From positions 372,001-436,000 of the forward strand of contig NZ_JAMPKY010000005.1 in the NCBI RefSeq assembly GCF_039962255.1: a stretch of DNA of 64,000 bases, given 5' to 3'. Source of the stretch: Leptolyngbya subtilissima AS-A7 (lineage in GTDB: Bacteria > Cyanobacteriota > Cyanobacteriia > Phormidesmidales > Phormidesmidaceae). A model generated the notes under the pieces. That model was not told the origin of the DNA. It saw only the letters and a program-made list of their open reading frames with translations, and ran no database searches. Both the position numbers and the translations under genes were made by a program. Each line of letters starts with the position of its first letter. Within the stretch, counting starts at the first letter, position 1. Below, piece after piece: positions 1-9,300 of this stretch.

Positions 1-261
1 CAGCGTGGGGCGCGCGGGGGCTACCTGCTGGCCCGTGATCCGTGGAAGATTACCCTCTATGATGTGGTGAGCTGCATAGAAGGGTTTGAGCCCCAGGCCG
101 ACCCCACCCAGGTGTCTAACACGCCAGAAGCGCAGGTTATTCAAGGCGTGTGGGGAGAGGTGCGCCAAGCCGCCGAGGGAGTGCTGCAAAAGTACACCTT
201 GCAAGACATGGTCGAAAAGCGCAACGCCCAACAGCAAGTCGACATTATGTATTACATCTAG
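1..261 (+). CDS. Rrf2-family transcriptional regulator, C-terminal part (5' end outside window)
   Basis: The reading frame is open from base 1 and ends at 261, so the gene starts before the window. The visible residues begin with QRGARGGYLLAR followed by ITLYDVVSCIEG, which is the wing and following helix typical of Rrf2 winged-helix regulators (IscR, NsrR and CymR group). The tail, ending in DIMYYI, is the usual C-terminal helix. No cysteine cluster is visible in this part except one C in the helix, so a bound Fe-S cluster cannot be judged. It lies 9 nt upstream of cysK in the same direction, which suggests a shared transcript and a role in cysteine or Fe-S control, as for CymR in Bacillus. 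The family call is fairly sure; the effector is unknown. Confidence 0.85.
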   Translation, partial: QRGARGGYLLARDPWKITLYDVVSCIEGFEPQADPTQVSNTPEAQVIQGVWGEVRQAAEGVLQKYTLQDMVEKRNAQQQVDIMYYI

Positions 262-270
262 GCCAGGCCC

Positions 271-1233
271 ATGCGAATTGCCGAAAACGTGACTCAACTC
301 ATTGGCCGCACCCCGTTGGTGCAGCTCAACCGCATTCCTCAAGAGGAAGGCTGTTTGGCCCGGCTCGTGATCAAGCTGGAGGGCATGAACCCCTCCGCCT
401 CGGTCAAAGACCGCATTGGCATCAACATGATTGAAGCCGCTGAAGCCGAAGGGCTGATTACCCCCGGCAAAACCACCCTGGTCGAGCCCACTTCGGGCAA
501 CACCGGCATTGCCTTAGCTATGGCGGCGGCGGCCAAGGGCTACCGCCTGATTCTCACCATGCCTGAAACCATGAGTTCCGAGCGGCGGGCCATGCTGCGG
601 GCCTACGGGGCCGAACTAGAGCTCACCCCCGGCGTAGCCGGAATGTCGGGCTGCATTCAGCGGGCGCAGGATATTCTCGACAGCCTGCCTGATGCCTACA
701 TGCTGCAACAGTTTCGCAACCCGGCTAACCCCGACATTCACCGCCGCACCACCGCAGAAGAAATCTGGGCTGACACCGATGGCCAGGTCGACATCCTAGT
801 GGCTGGGGTGGGTACGGGCGGCACGATTACCGGCGTGGCCGATGTGCTGAAGCAGCGCAAGCCGGGATTCAAGGCGATCGCCGTCGAACCCATCAACAGC
901 CCAGTACTCTCAGGCGGGCGACCCGGCTCCCACAAAATCCAGGGCATTGGGGCGGGTTTCGTCCCTGAAGTACTGAACGTCAGCCTGATTGACGAAGTGG
1001 TGCAGGTGGCCGATGAGGATGCGATCGCCTACGGTCGCCGCCTCGCCCGTGAAGAGGGCCTGCTCTCGGGCATTTCCACTGGAGCCGCCGTCAAGGCCGC
1101 CGTGGAGGTAGGCATGCGCCCCGAAAACGACGGCAAGCTGATTGTGATCATCCAACCCAGCTTTGGCGAGCGCTACCTGAGCACGCCGCTGTTTCAAGAC
1201 CCCGAGCTGATGGCCCCTCTGGTGATGAGCTAG
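271..1233 (+). CDS. cysK: Cysteine synthase A (O-acetylserine sulfhydrylase)
   Basis: This is a PLP enzyme that joins sulfide to O-acetylserine to make cysteine, in the cytosol. At 320 residues it has the normal length of the family. The PLP lysine is K46 in the motif SASVKDR, the substrate loop is TSGNTG at about 74-79, and the phosphate-binding glycine loop is GTGGTITG at about 181-188. The C-terminal ISTGAA motif is also present. The ATG at 271 gives the expected N-terminus ([17 protein letters not shown]). It follows the Rrf2 gene by 9 nt. Together with cysH near 18 kb it belongs to assimilatory sulfur metabolism. A CysM or cystathionine beta-synthase assignment is less likely on length and motifs. 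Confidence 0.95.
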   Translation: MRIAENVTQLIGRTPLVQLNRIPQEEGCLARLVIKLEGMNPSASVKDRIGINMIEAAEAEGLITPGKTTLVEPTSGNTGIALAMAAAAKGYRLILTMPETMSSERRAMLRAYGAELELTPGVAGMSGCIQRAQDILDSLPDAYMLQQFRNPANPDIHRRTTAEEIWADTDGQVDILVAGVGTGGTITGVADVLKQRKPGFKAIAVEPINSPVLSGGRPGSHKIQGIGAGFVPEVLNVSLIDEVVQVADEDAIAYGRRLAREEGLLSGISTGAAVKAAVEVGMRPENDGKLIVIIQPSFGERYLSTPLFQDPELMAPLVMS

Positions 1234-1408
1234 TAGTCTGCCAAGCCAAAGGTGATGGGTTAGCGAGGTACAGGGTTCAAGGTTCACGACTAGACTTGAA
1301 CCATACACCATAGACCCTGAACCCTAGCTATTTGAGCCTGTCACAGTTAGCTTACTTAAGTACAGTTTCTCTAAGATTCTGTCAATTAGTCCTGCAACCT
1401 GTAGCCTA
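1234..1408. repeat. Intergenic stretch with direct and inverted GGTTCA copies
   Basis: Between cysK and the nth-like gene, roughly 1265-1330 contains GGGTTCA and AGGTTCA in direct order, followed by TTGAACC and CTGAACC. These could fold into a loose hairpin that ends the cysK transcript. Short repeats of this style are scattered in many cyanobacterial intergenic regions. No clear U-tract terminator is seen. Confidence 0.4.
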
Positions 1409-2077
1409 GTGACTGCCAAGGAATTTGACATCGACCAGGCGATCCCGCTGCTGCGTGAGGCCGTGGCCCCGTTTCCCAAAGCCGCCATGTTTCAACTGGC
1501 GGAAGAGGGGTTCAACACGCTCTACGAGCAGCTCGTCGCCTGCATCATCTCCATTCGCACCTACGACGAGATGAGCGTGCCGGTGGCGCAGCGGTTGTTT
1601 GCTCGGGCGCGATCGCCGGAGCAAATGGTAGGGCTAGAGGTAGAAGAGATTCTGACCCTCATTGACGGGTCTACCTTTGCCGAGAACAAGGCCCCACAAA
1701 TCCACCAAATTTCTCAGCAAATTTTGGATGAATTCGGCGGCGATCTACCTGCTGACCCGGAAGTGCTGATGCAGTTTAACGGGGTGGGGCCGAAGTGTGC
1801 CCACTTAGCGCTGGGGGTGGCGCTGGGTCACCCCTGCATCAGCGTCGATGTGCATGTGCATCGGGTTACTAACCGCTGGGGCTACGTGCAAACCAAATCG
1901 CCCGAAAAGACAATGACGGCTCTGGAAGCCAAACTGCCACAACCCTACTGGGTTGAAATCAATCGGCTGCTGGTGCCCTTTGGCAAACATATCTGCACGG
2001 GCAACCGACCTAAGTGCGGGCGTTGCCCCCTAGCCGATATGTGTGCTCAAGTGGGAGTCGCAGCGGCGACTCCCTAG
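1409..2077 (+). CDS. nth: Endonuclease III-like DNA glycosylase/lyase (HhH-GPD, Fe-S)
   Basis: This 222-residue protein belongs to the endonuclease III family, which removes oxidised pyrimidines and nicks the abasic site. The helix-hairpin-helix and catalytic lysine are in FNGVGPKCAH (K129), and the catalytic aspartate is in SVDVHVHRV (D147). The four cysteines that bind the 4Fe-4S cluster are present at about 196, 203, 206 and 212, with the standard C-x6-C-x2-C-x5-C spacing. The usual LSAQTTD motif in the N-terminal half is replaced by IISIRTYD, so it is a divergent branch and not a textbook Nth. The frame starts with GTG at 1409, which retains the N-terminal helices; no strong ribosome binding site is seen. 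Confidence 0.85.
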   Translation: MTAKEFDIDQAIPLLREAVAPFPKAAMFQLAEEGFNTLYEQLVACIISIRTYDEMSVPVAQRLFARARSPEQMVGLEVEEILTLIDGSTFAENKAPQIHQISQQILDEFGGDLPADPEVLMQFNGVGPKCAHLALGVALGHPCISVDVHVHRVTNRWGYVQTKSPEKTMTALEAKLPQPYWVEINRLLVPFGKHICTGNRPKCGRCPLADMCAQVGVAAATP

Positions 2078-2098
2078 TACTCCCTTAGGAATTCAGGC

Positions 2099-3121
2099 CT
2101 AAAGCGCCTTCACAGCCTCTGGCTGCGTCGCTAAGTATTGCTGAATTGAGGCAGCATCGTCCTGACCCAAGGTGATCTGGTTGTAGGCTGCTTCCAGATT
2201 GCCGGAAAATAGCGCCTGGAACCGGAAGCTGCTGTACTGGGTGGGTAAGGGGGTGGCTAATGCGTCTTCCTTACTGATGCCTACGGCTTTCCAGCCCTCG
2301 GCCAGAGTAACTAGATTGTCCAGGTAGCTCTTGAAGGCAACTAAACCCTCGATATCTGTGACGGCACCATGCCCTGGCAGCAGCGTAGCTGTGGGGTAGT
2401 CAATCGTGAGCTGCTCTAGAGTAGCCTGCCAGGCGCGAATATTACCGTCGGACACGTAGGGAACGCTCTCGTTGAACAGCAAATCGCCCGCGATTAGCAC
2501 GTCGGCATCGGGCACGTAGACGACAACATCGGTGCCGCCAGAGTGGCCTTCAAACTCGCGAATTTGGACACTGCGCTGGTTTTCTGCTGGTTCTTGCTCA
2601 TCGCTCAACCACAGATCCCAGGTGCCGCTGATGCTCACGTCGGGCGGTGTGGGGTTGGGGTCATTCTCGCCGTTGCGAGTAAGCATGAACTCGCGAATCG
2701 GACCACGCCCAAGAATCGGCAGCTGACGGCTAGCAGCAGCTGGATTGCCCCCTGTGTGGTCGAAGTGGTAGTGGGTGTTGACCACGTACCTTACCGGCCG
2801 ATCGGTGAGGGTGGCCACGGTTTCAAACAGCAGGTCGCCTAAAGCTTCAGTTTGAAACGGATCGACCACCAGCACCCCGTCGCTGCCGATGACGATGCCG
2901 CCATTGCAGATTGCCATGCCCGGGTCGGCGGGCGGAAAGTCTACGCTAGCGATCAGCCCATAAACGCCATCGCTCAGTTCCTCTAGGGTGAGCCCGGCTG
3001 ACTCTAAGGTGGCGGGGGTAGGGGTATCTTGGGCCGTAGCACGAGGTTGCAAAGTAATCAGACCCACTGCCGTCAGCGTCACCAGTAGCAGCCCTAATAC
3101 CCATTGCTGTAGCTGTTTCAT
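2099..3121 (-). CDS. Exported metallo-beta-lactamase-fold hydrolase
   Basis: The 340-residue protein begins with a hydrophobic segment (LGLLLVTLTAVGLITL) followed by polar residues, which reads as a Sec signal peptide with cleavage near ATAQ. The mature part has the MBL-fold metal motif THYHFDHTGG (HxHxDH) near residue 117, then GHSGGTD and AGDLLFNES, and a late histidine in LLPGHGAV. It should be a zinc hydrolase acting in the periplasm or at the membrane. The family includes beta-lactamase-like and PQQ-linked hydrolases, and the substrate cannot be told. It is convergent with the nth-like gene, 21 nt away. Confidence 0.85.
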   Translation of the reverse strand: MKQLQQWVLGLLLVTLTAVGLITLQPRATAQDTPTPATLESAGLTLEELSDGVYGLIASVDFPPADPGMAICNGGIVIGSDGVLVVDPFQTEALGDLLFETVATLTDRPVRYVVNTHYHFDHTGGNPAAASRQLPILGRGPIREFMLTRNGENDPNPTPPDVSISGTWDLWLSDEQEPAENQRSVQIREFEGHSGGTDVVVYVPDADVLIAGDLLFNESVPYVSDGNIRAWQATLEQLTIDYPTATLLPGHGAVTDIEGLVAFKSYLDNLVTLAEGWKAVGISKEDALATPLPTQYSSFRFQALFSGNLEAAYNQITLGQDDAASIQQYLATQPEAVKAL

Positions 3122-3303
3122 TGCTTAAAGTCCTGGAAAAATACGATTTGCGGTTTGTCACCCTAAAGTGAACACGTTTCAAACTACAGTTGTTCCACAA
3201 TATCGAACTTTAGAAATTCTGGCTAGGTGGTCAAGCAATGCCATAGGCTAGAGTCACCTTCATCTAGCAGTATCGAATCCTTTCTGAACCCTCTTTTATG
3301 GAA

Positions 3304-4296
3304 TCAGCGCAACCGCACCTCAGCCTGGATGGGCAGATGGTCCGATGCCTGAGCCGCCTCGGCAACGACTTCGGCAGACACCATCTCTAGGGTTTCTGGG
3401 GTGTAGAAGATGTAGTCGAGGACGTACTGGGGCTGGTCAGACGGAAAGGTGAACGACGACGGAGCCGTGGGCAGTGCCGATGCCAGCACCGGGGAGTCGA
3501 GCAGTATGCCAATCGATCGCGGATCGTCGCTCTCATTGCGGTTGAGGCTGCTATTGAAGTCGCCCAACAGTAGAACGGGGTAGTCCTTGGCGTAGCCCTC
3601 AGCTAAATCCCGCACCACCTGGGTTTGGCGGATTCGGGTAGGCGCGTCAAACGCTTCAAGGTGAACGTTGATCACGATTAGGGTTTGGCCGGACACGTCG
3701 ATTTCGGTGACTTGGGCAACGCGATCGAGGTAAAGCGCATTGTAGTAGAACGGATTCGTCGGCACCTTTTCTAGCACTAGGCGCTCGTTGCGGCGAACAG
3801 GATAACGGCTGAGCACGGCCTGCCCGGAGATTACCTGTTTGTAGTGGGCCTGGGGTGGCCAGTAGGGGAAGGGCACGTAGCGTTTGTCCCAGTTGACGGC
3901 GATCGCCCCAAAGGCCATCTCCAGCGCCGCCGAAACCGCATACTGCTGGTTGAGGTTGAACGATCGGTAGGCGTCAAAGTCAATTTCTTGCAGCGCCAGA
4001 ATGTCGGGCTGGAGAGTTTCTAGGGCAGCGATCGCTGTGGCCTGGTTGTCATCAAAGAGCGCTTTGTCGCGCTCGACCGCCTGCTGATTAGTCAACCCCG
4101 ACAGGTAGCCAATGTTGTAGCTGACTACGCTAAGCTGCTCAGGGTTGGCAGTGCCGGGAGGGTCGGCCTCGTAGGTGACCAGGTCGTCGTAGTCTGCCTC
4201 ATTCCAGTTGGGCGAGCTGATGTAGGCGAAGGTGCCCGCCAGGGCCACTACCGGCAGCCCCAAGGCGATCGCCACCCCCAAAATAATGTTTTTCAT
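3304..4296 (-). CDS. Endonuclease/exonuclease/phosphatase (EEP) family protein, exported
   Basis: The 330-residue protein has an N-terminal hydrophobic stretch (IILGVAIALGLPVVALAG) that acts as a signal or membrane anchor. The EEP fold is marked by SYNIGYL, LALQEIDFDAY (metal-binding Glu), HLEAFDAP, LLGDFNSSLNRNESDD and the terminal SDHLPIQAEV. Such proteins hydrolyse phosphodiesters or phosphomonoesters, including DNA, inositol phosphates and sphingomyelin; the substrate is not predictable here. Its start codon lies only 11 nt from the start of the divergent MFS gene, so each promoter must lie inside the other gene or at this tiny gap. Confidence 0.85.
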   Translation of the reverse strand: MKNIILGVAIALGLPVVALAGTFAYISSPNWNEADYDDLVTYEADPPGTANPEQLSVVSYNIGYLSGLTNQQAVERDKALFDDNQATAIAALETLQPDILALQEIDFDAYRSFNLNQQYAVSAALEMAFGAIAVNWDKRYVPFPYWPPQAHYKQVISGQAVLSRYPVRRNERLVLEKVPTNPFYYNALYLDRVAQVTEIDVSGQTLIVINVHLEAFDAPTRIRQTQVVRDLAEGYAKDYPVLLLGDFNSSLNRNESDDPRSIGILLDSPVLASALPTAPSSFTFPSDQPQYVLDYIFYTPETLEMVSAEVVAEAAQASDHLPIQAEVRLR

Positions 4297-4307
4297 GGAC
4301 TAATTTT

Positions 4308-5522
4308 ATGGCCTCAGCTGACCCCTCGCGCCTGCCGCTGCGGTTTTGGATTGCCGCGTTGGTGGCGTTTATTAACGCAGTGGGGTTCACGCTAATTATT
4401 CCGCTCATCTACCCCTATGCGGTGGAGTTTGGCCTCAGCGATTTTCAAGCCAGTTTACTGACTACGGCTTATGCGGCAGCCCAGTTTATTGCCACCCCTA
4501 TTTTGGGGCGGCTCTCCGATCGCATGGGCCGCAAGCCCCTGCTGATTGTCAGCTTGCTGGGCACGGTGGCGGCGAATTTAATGGCGGGGCTGGCCTCAGT
4601 GGCCTGGGTGCTGTTTGCGGCGCGACTGCTCGACGGCATCACGGGCGGCAATACCTCCATCGCCCAAGCGATTGTCAGCGATATCACCACGCCAGAGCAG
4701 CGGGCGCGGGCCTACGGCATTTTTGGGGCGGTGTTTCGGCTGGGGTTTGTAGTGGGGCCACCGCTGAGCTACGTGGCACAGCTGGTGCCGCCGCCGCCGG
4801 GGTTTACCAGCCTAGGCACGGGATTTTTGTTTTCGGCGGCGATCGCCCTATTCGCCACCGCGCTCTGCCTGGTGCTGCTGCCAGAAACACTGGCAACCGG
4901 CTCCAGCAAGTTTCAGTTTTCTTGGCAGGACTTCGGCTTTGGTCGACTGGTCAGATCGGCCACCGATAAACGCTTTGGCCGCATCTTTTGGCTGACCTTC
5001 TTTAGCGGCTTTACCTTTACGATTTTTACCTTTGCGTTTCAGCCCTTCTTTCTTAAGGTGCTGGGGCAAGACGCCCGCAACCTGGCGATCATGTTTGCGG
5101 CGGTGGGGATGATTGGCTTTGTGACTCAGGTATTTGCCCTAGAGCCGCTGCGGCGACGGTTTCGTCTGGTGCAGATTTTGGCGGGGGCATTGGCTGCGCG
5201 GGGAATTTTGTTTTTGCTGATGCCCGCGTTTCCCAACATCGTGGCGTTTGTGGCGATCGCGGTCGTCTTTAGCGCTGTCAACTCGTTCCCCATGCCGCTG
5301 ATCGATGCGCTGCTGTCGCTCAACAGCGGCCCGCGCGAACAGGGAGAAGTGATGGGGCTGAACGCCTCGTACCTGAGCATTTCCAACGCGATCGGCCCGG
5401 CGACAGCGGGGCTGCTGGTCAGCGTTAGCTACAGCTTCCCGTTTTGGATTGCCGGAGCGCTAACGCTGCTGACCGCCTGGTTTGCCATGACGCTATCGGG
5501 GCGCGGTACGGCGAAGGTATAG
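4308..5522 (+). CDS. MFS transporter, drug-efflux (TCR/Tet) type
   Basis: The 404-residue protein has about twelve hydrophobic segments. The major facilitator signature between helices 2 and 3 is visible as GRLSDRMGRKPLL, and a DHA1-like motif C region follows around GAVFRLGFVVGPPL. The compact length and the motif resemble tetracycline/multidrug antiporters of the inner membrane that export small hydrophobic compounds in exchange for protons. The start ATG at 4308 gives a short polar N-terminus before helix 1. It is divergent to the EEP gene with only 11 nt between starts. The substrate is unknown. Confidence 0.9.
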   Translation: MASADPSRLPLRFWIAALVAFINAVGFTLIIPLIYPYAVEFGLSDFQASLLTTAYAAAQFIATPILGRLSDRMGRKPLLIVSLLGTVAANLMAGLASVAWVLFAARLLDGITGGNTSIAQAIVSDITTPEQRARAYGIFGAVFRLGFVVGPPLSYVAQLVPPPPGFTSLGTGFLFSAAIALFATALCLVLLPETLATGSSKFQFSWQDFGFGRLVRSATDKRFGRIFWLTFFSGFTFTIFTFAFQPFFLKVLGQDARNLAIMFAAVGMIGFVTQVFALEPLRRRFRLVQILAGALAARGILFLLMPAFPNIVAFVAIAVVFSAVNSFPMPLIDALLSLNSGPREQGEVMGLNASYLSISNAIGPATAGLLVSVSYSFPFWIAGALTLLTAWFAMTLSGRGTAKV

Positions 5523-5583
5523 AGAGGTTTTCGCCTAAGTCGATCCACTATCCTTAGATCTATTGTCCCTGGAGGAAAACTCG

Positions 5584-5859
5584 GTGACTGCCCGCGAACA
5601 ACTCCTGCTTGAGATCGACAGTGCCCCAGACTTTTTGCTAGAAGAAGTGCTGGATTTTTTACTGTTTGCTAAGACACGGCGGCAACGATCGCCCAATTCA
5701 GACAAATCTGACGGAGCTGCTGACGAACCCCCCAAGCCTATCTGGGCTGCTTTTGAAGAATTTGCCGATTCACTGCCTGAGGCTATGGCTACTACTCTAC
5801 CTGCCGATGGCGCAGCCCAACTAGATCACTATCTCTACGGCTCCCCCAAGAGCGACTAA
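5584..5859 (+). CDS. Probable antitoxin of a PIN-domain toxin-antitoxin pair
   Basis: This is a 91-residue protein starting at GTG 5584, preceded by GGAGG about eight bases upstream; an in-frame TTG at 5563 is less likely. The N-terminal part (EQLLLEIDSAPDFLLEEVLDFLLFAKTR) is an amphipathic helix pair resembling DUF2281-like antitoxins of cyanobacteria. The C-terminal part is acidic and Pro-rich and could wrap the toxin. It is followed after 12 nt by the PIN-domain gene on the same strand, the usual order for type II modules. No classical AbrB or RHH motif is seen, so the assignment rests mainly on context and the helix pattern. Confidence 0.7.
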   Translation: MTAREQLLLEIDSAPDFLLEEVLDFLLFAKTRRQRSPNSDKSDGAADEPPKPIWAAFEEFADSLPEAMATTLPADGAAQLDHYLYGSPKSD

Positions 5860-5871
5860 CCCGAGCTTTAG

Positions 5872-6282
5872 ATGAGAACCTTATTCGCCGATACATTTTA
5901 TTGGGCTGCAATGCTCAACCCCAGGGATCATTGGCATCAAGTGGTCAGGCAATTCAATCAAACGCTAGGGGCAGTAGAGTTAGTCACTACAGATGAAGTG
6001 TTGGCTGAATTCTTGAATTTCTTTTCGAGCTTCGAACCGTTTGTTAAGAAAGGTGCAGTTCAGCGAGCCAGCCTGTTACTGCAAAGTCCCATGGTTCAAG
6101 TCGTTCCCCAAAGCCGGGATACCCTCTTGAGGGGGCTAGATCTCTATGGACAGCGCTTGGATAAAGGCTACAGCTTGACCGACTGCATCTCAATGCAAAC
6201 TATGCAAACCTTAGGCATTAAGGAAGTGCTCAGCCATGATCGGCACTTCGTTCAAGAAGGCTTTACGATTCTCTTTCCCTAA
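5872..6282 (+). CDS. PIN-domain ribonuclease toxin (VapC-like)
   Basis: This 136-residue protein is of PIN-domain size. The acidic residues expected in the active site are D7 (in LFADTFYW), E42/E46 (in TTDEVLAEF), D104 (in GYSLTDCISM) and D123 (in SHDRHFVQEGF). These would bind Mg2+ or Mn2+ for RNA cleavage. The gene follows the antitoxin by 12 nt and the two form a typical type II pair. All the key acids are present, so the toxin looks intact. A hairpin that can serve as a terminator follows 29 nt downstream. Confidence 0.85.
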   Translation: MRTLFADTFYWAAMLNPRDHWHQVVRQFNQTLGAVELVTTDEVLAEFLNFFSSFEPFVKKGAVQRASLLLQSPMVQVVPQSRDTLLRGLDLYGQRLDKGYSLTDCISMQTMQTLGIKEVLSHDRHFVQEGFTILFP

Positions 6283-6310
6283 CCGCCTAAAGGTTCTGTT
6301 TTGAGGGAGA

Positions 6311-6348
6311 GAAACCACCAGAGTTCTATGGTCATCTCTGGTGGTTTC
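6311..6348. terminator. Strong hairpin between PIN gene and convergent large gene
   Basis: A perfect 13-bp stem, GAAACCACCAGAG paired with CTCTGGTGGTTTC, encloses a 12-nt loop. It lies between two convergent genes, so it probably ends transcription in both directions. A T-run is weak on either side. Confidence 0.7.
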
Positions 6349-6392
6349 TAGGTTTAGTGCCTGAACCCTGCGGGATAGGGCAGGCAGTAACT

Positions 6393-9300
6393 TTAGGCGA
6401 CTTCTTCCAGCACTTCAACCCCCGACTCAGCTTCGCCCAGCACGGTGAGGAACTGTAGCGCCATGGCGATGTAGGTGGCGCACTGGGTTGGTGGTAGCTG
6501 GTAGAAGGCCTGCCAGGCAGCGGCTTTGTCAGACTCGTAGGCGGCGATGCGATCGGGCTGGTGGTCGAGCCAGCCGAGGCGTACGGCGTGGCCGATCAGC
6601 ACATCGAGATAGATGTGGTCTTCAAAGTAGAGGTCGGGGTTGACCTTGAAGATTTCGCCCATTTCGCGCAGGGCTTCAAGGTTGACATGGCGGTATTCGG
6701 GAGCCTGGATTTTGTTTAGCAAGTGGGTGATGCGGCGCTCAAAGTTTTGCTCGCCAGGGGTCATTTCGGAGAGAATGCGATCGCTATCCAACCTGTTCTT
6801 GCGGTCAAACTTATTGCCGATCACAATGCCCTTGGAGTGCTTCAGCACCTCCCAGACCTGGGTGTAAAACTCCTCCGAGATGCGGGCGATTTCGCCGTCA
6901 ATCACCCGCTTGCGCCACCAGTCGTGGGAAGTGGGCGCTTCGGCTTCTTCGGCGGCTGGTTCAATGTCGTCGGGCACCACCTGCCAGTTGATGGGGTTGT
7001 GGGGCTTAACGTGCAGCGACTCCCGCCGAAAGATCGCCTGGTTGAGCCCGTCGAACCCGGCCAATACCTGGCGCAGGCGAGTCTTCAGCTCAAAGGGACT
7101 GAGGTCGATGAGTTGACCGTAGGCCTCATCTTGGGTAATGCCGCGCTCGCGGGCTAGCTCGCTGGTAATGAGCAGCAGTAGGTAGCCTACCCGCAGGGTC
7201 ATCAGCCCTTTGAAGAGGGAAGGCTCGGCTTTGATCAGAATGCTGAGGTCGATCAGCACCTCCTGGGTGAGCACGTGGTCGCGCACGTCGTCGCCACAAA
7301 AGGTGCGGATCTTATCGACGATCTCGCTGTGCCCCATGGGCTCACTAATCAGCGATTCTTCGCTGTAGGATTTGCCCACGGAGATTTGCTTTTGGCGCAC
7401 CAGCAGCTCGGTCACCGCATCGGATAGGGTGATGTCGGCTTTCTCTAGCAGACCGGCGGCGCGGCGCAAGATGCCCCACTGCTCTAGCTGGCTGGCCTTG
7501 GCGTAGACTTCATCTAGCAGGTCTGCGACAGTGATCGCGTGGTTGGGGCCGCCAAAGCCCGTGTTAAAGCCGCTGCCGTGCAAATGCTTGAGGGTGCTGA
7601 GCAGCTCAATTTGCTCATAGATGTTGTTTGACTGGCGCAGCTGGGTGAGCAGACTGTCGAGGTCGGTTTCGTTCTCTAGGGTGTATTCTTCGAGCAGTGA
7701 TAGGGGGCCGTCGCGATCGGGCTCAAAGCCCAAGTAGGCCGTCCACAGAGGTGTGTAGCCCACGGAGGTGCTGCCCAGCTGGTAGCCGTTGACGTTTTCA
7801 ACCCGCTCTAGGCTGGTGGTCATCATCAGCTGATGCAGGGGGCCAAGTTTGACGGGGACATGATCGCAGCGATCGTCCTGCAGCTCCTGCATCAGCGCCA
7901 TCAGCGGCGACTCATAGATCGGTTTGTGACCCAGCTCAAACATGGCGTGGGTCAGCAGCAGTGTCACCGTGGGCCGGCCTGGCTCGCGCCAGTGGTCGTA
8001 GATGTAGGCTAGCTCACTGCGAATTTGGGCTACCAGAAAGTGGTAGTCGAGGGTGAGATAAAACCGCTGCTGATCTAAGAACGACGGCAAAAACACCACC
8101 GACTTGCCCTTGATGCGAAAAATTCGCGAGGTGGTCAGGCTGCGCAGCCGCCGCACTGGGCGACCGCTAAGGTCGAGCTTGTCGTTTTTGCCAATTTCGG
8201 CGTAGGTCGACGACAGCTCGGTGGCTGGAAACACCTGCACCGGGTCAATCTCTTCTAGGGTTTGGGTAGGCAGGCCGTAGGTGGCTAGCTCCGTTTGCAG
8301 CGCCTTGTCTTCGGCTAGCAGCGCCACCTGCACCACGGGATAGCGGTGATCGCCCAAGGCGCGGTGCCGCCCGAGGGGGTCAATATCGCTGGGTTTGAGC
8401 AGCCCGTCTTGAAGCAGCTGCCCCAGTAGGTAGAGGCTCTGGGCCCAAACCAGAGGCAGGTTGTCGTTGGGGAGACGGAGCTGGCTGCCGGGCTTCTGGC
8501 GCTCTGCTGCCAGGCTAGCTTCGGGCACATAATATAGCTCAGGCAGTAGGCCATGGCCGTCGCGATCGACGGTGAGAGCCGCCAAGCGCTCTTGGTAGAA
8601 GAGGATTTGGTCGCGATCGCCCTCAAACAGACTGTCTAGCCACAGGTAGGTAAAAAACAGCGGCCACTCGCACTCAATGTGCTCAAACTGCCGCAGTTCC
8701 TCGGGTTCGTAGTGCAGTCGGTTGGTGTCTTCAATCACGGTCTGGTGACCGTCGCGCAGAAACCGCTTGCAGCCGTAGGGGCCTTGAAGTTTGTCAATAA
8801 TTTTTTGCCGAGTTTTTTGGGCCAGCTGCTCATCGTCGATGGCAAAGGCTGGGTAGCCCACTACGCTCAGCAGCGCCGCATCAATTTCCTTAGACCCCGA
8901 CTCACGGGGCAGCAGCGACTCTAGGGTAATGCGGGCGCGGGCAATCTCGTCGGTGAGCACGTGAATAGTTGAGGACTGCCCCCCACGCATGCCAAACAGG
9001 TTAAATCCCCGCAGCGCTTCCAAAGCCGCCTTGGCCATGCCCACAGAGCTGGCGTTGAGCTCAGGCTTGCCGTGGTTCATTTTGTTGCCCCGTTCCCAGA
9101 TGCCGTAGTCGGGGGTACGGTAGGCGCGGCCGATGTAGTAGACCAGGTTCTGCACAAAGTTGACTTCATCCTGGGTGTAGATAATTTGCAGCCCCGAGGC
9201 CGTCATCTGAGCCAGCATGAGCAAAAACACCGAGGTGGCGTCGATTTGCAGATGACCCCACTCGTCGTCTCCCACTACTGGGAGCCCAGTGCCCGTGTCG

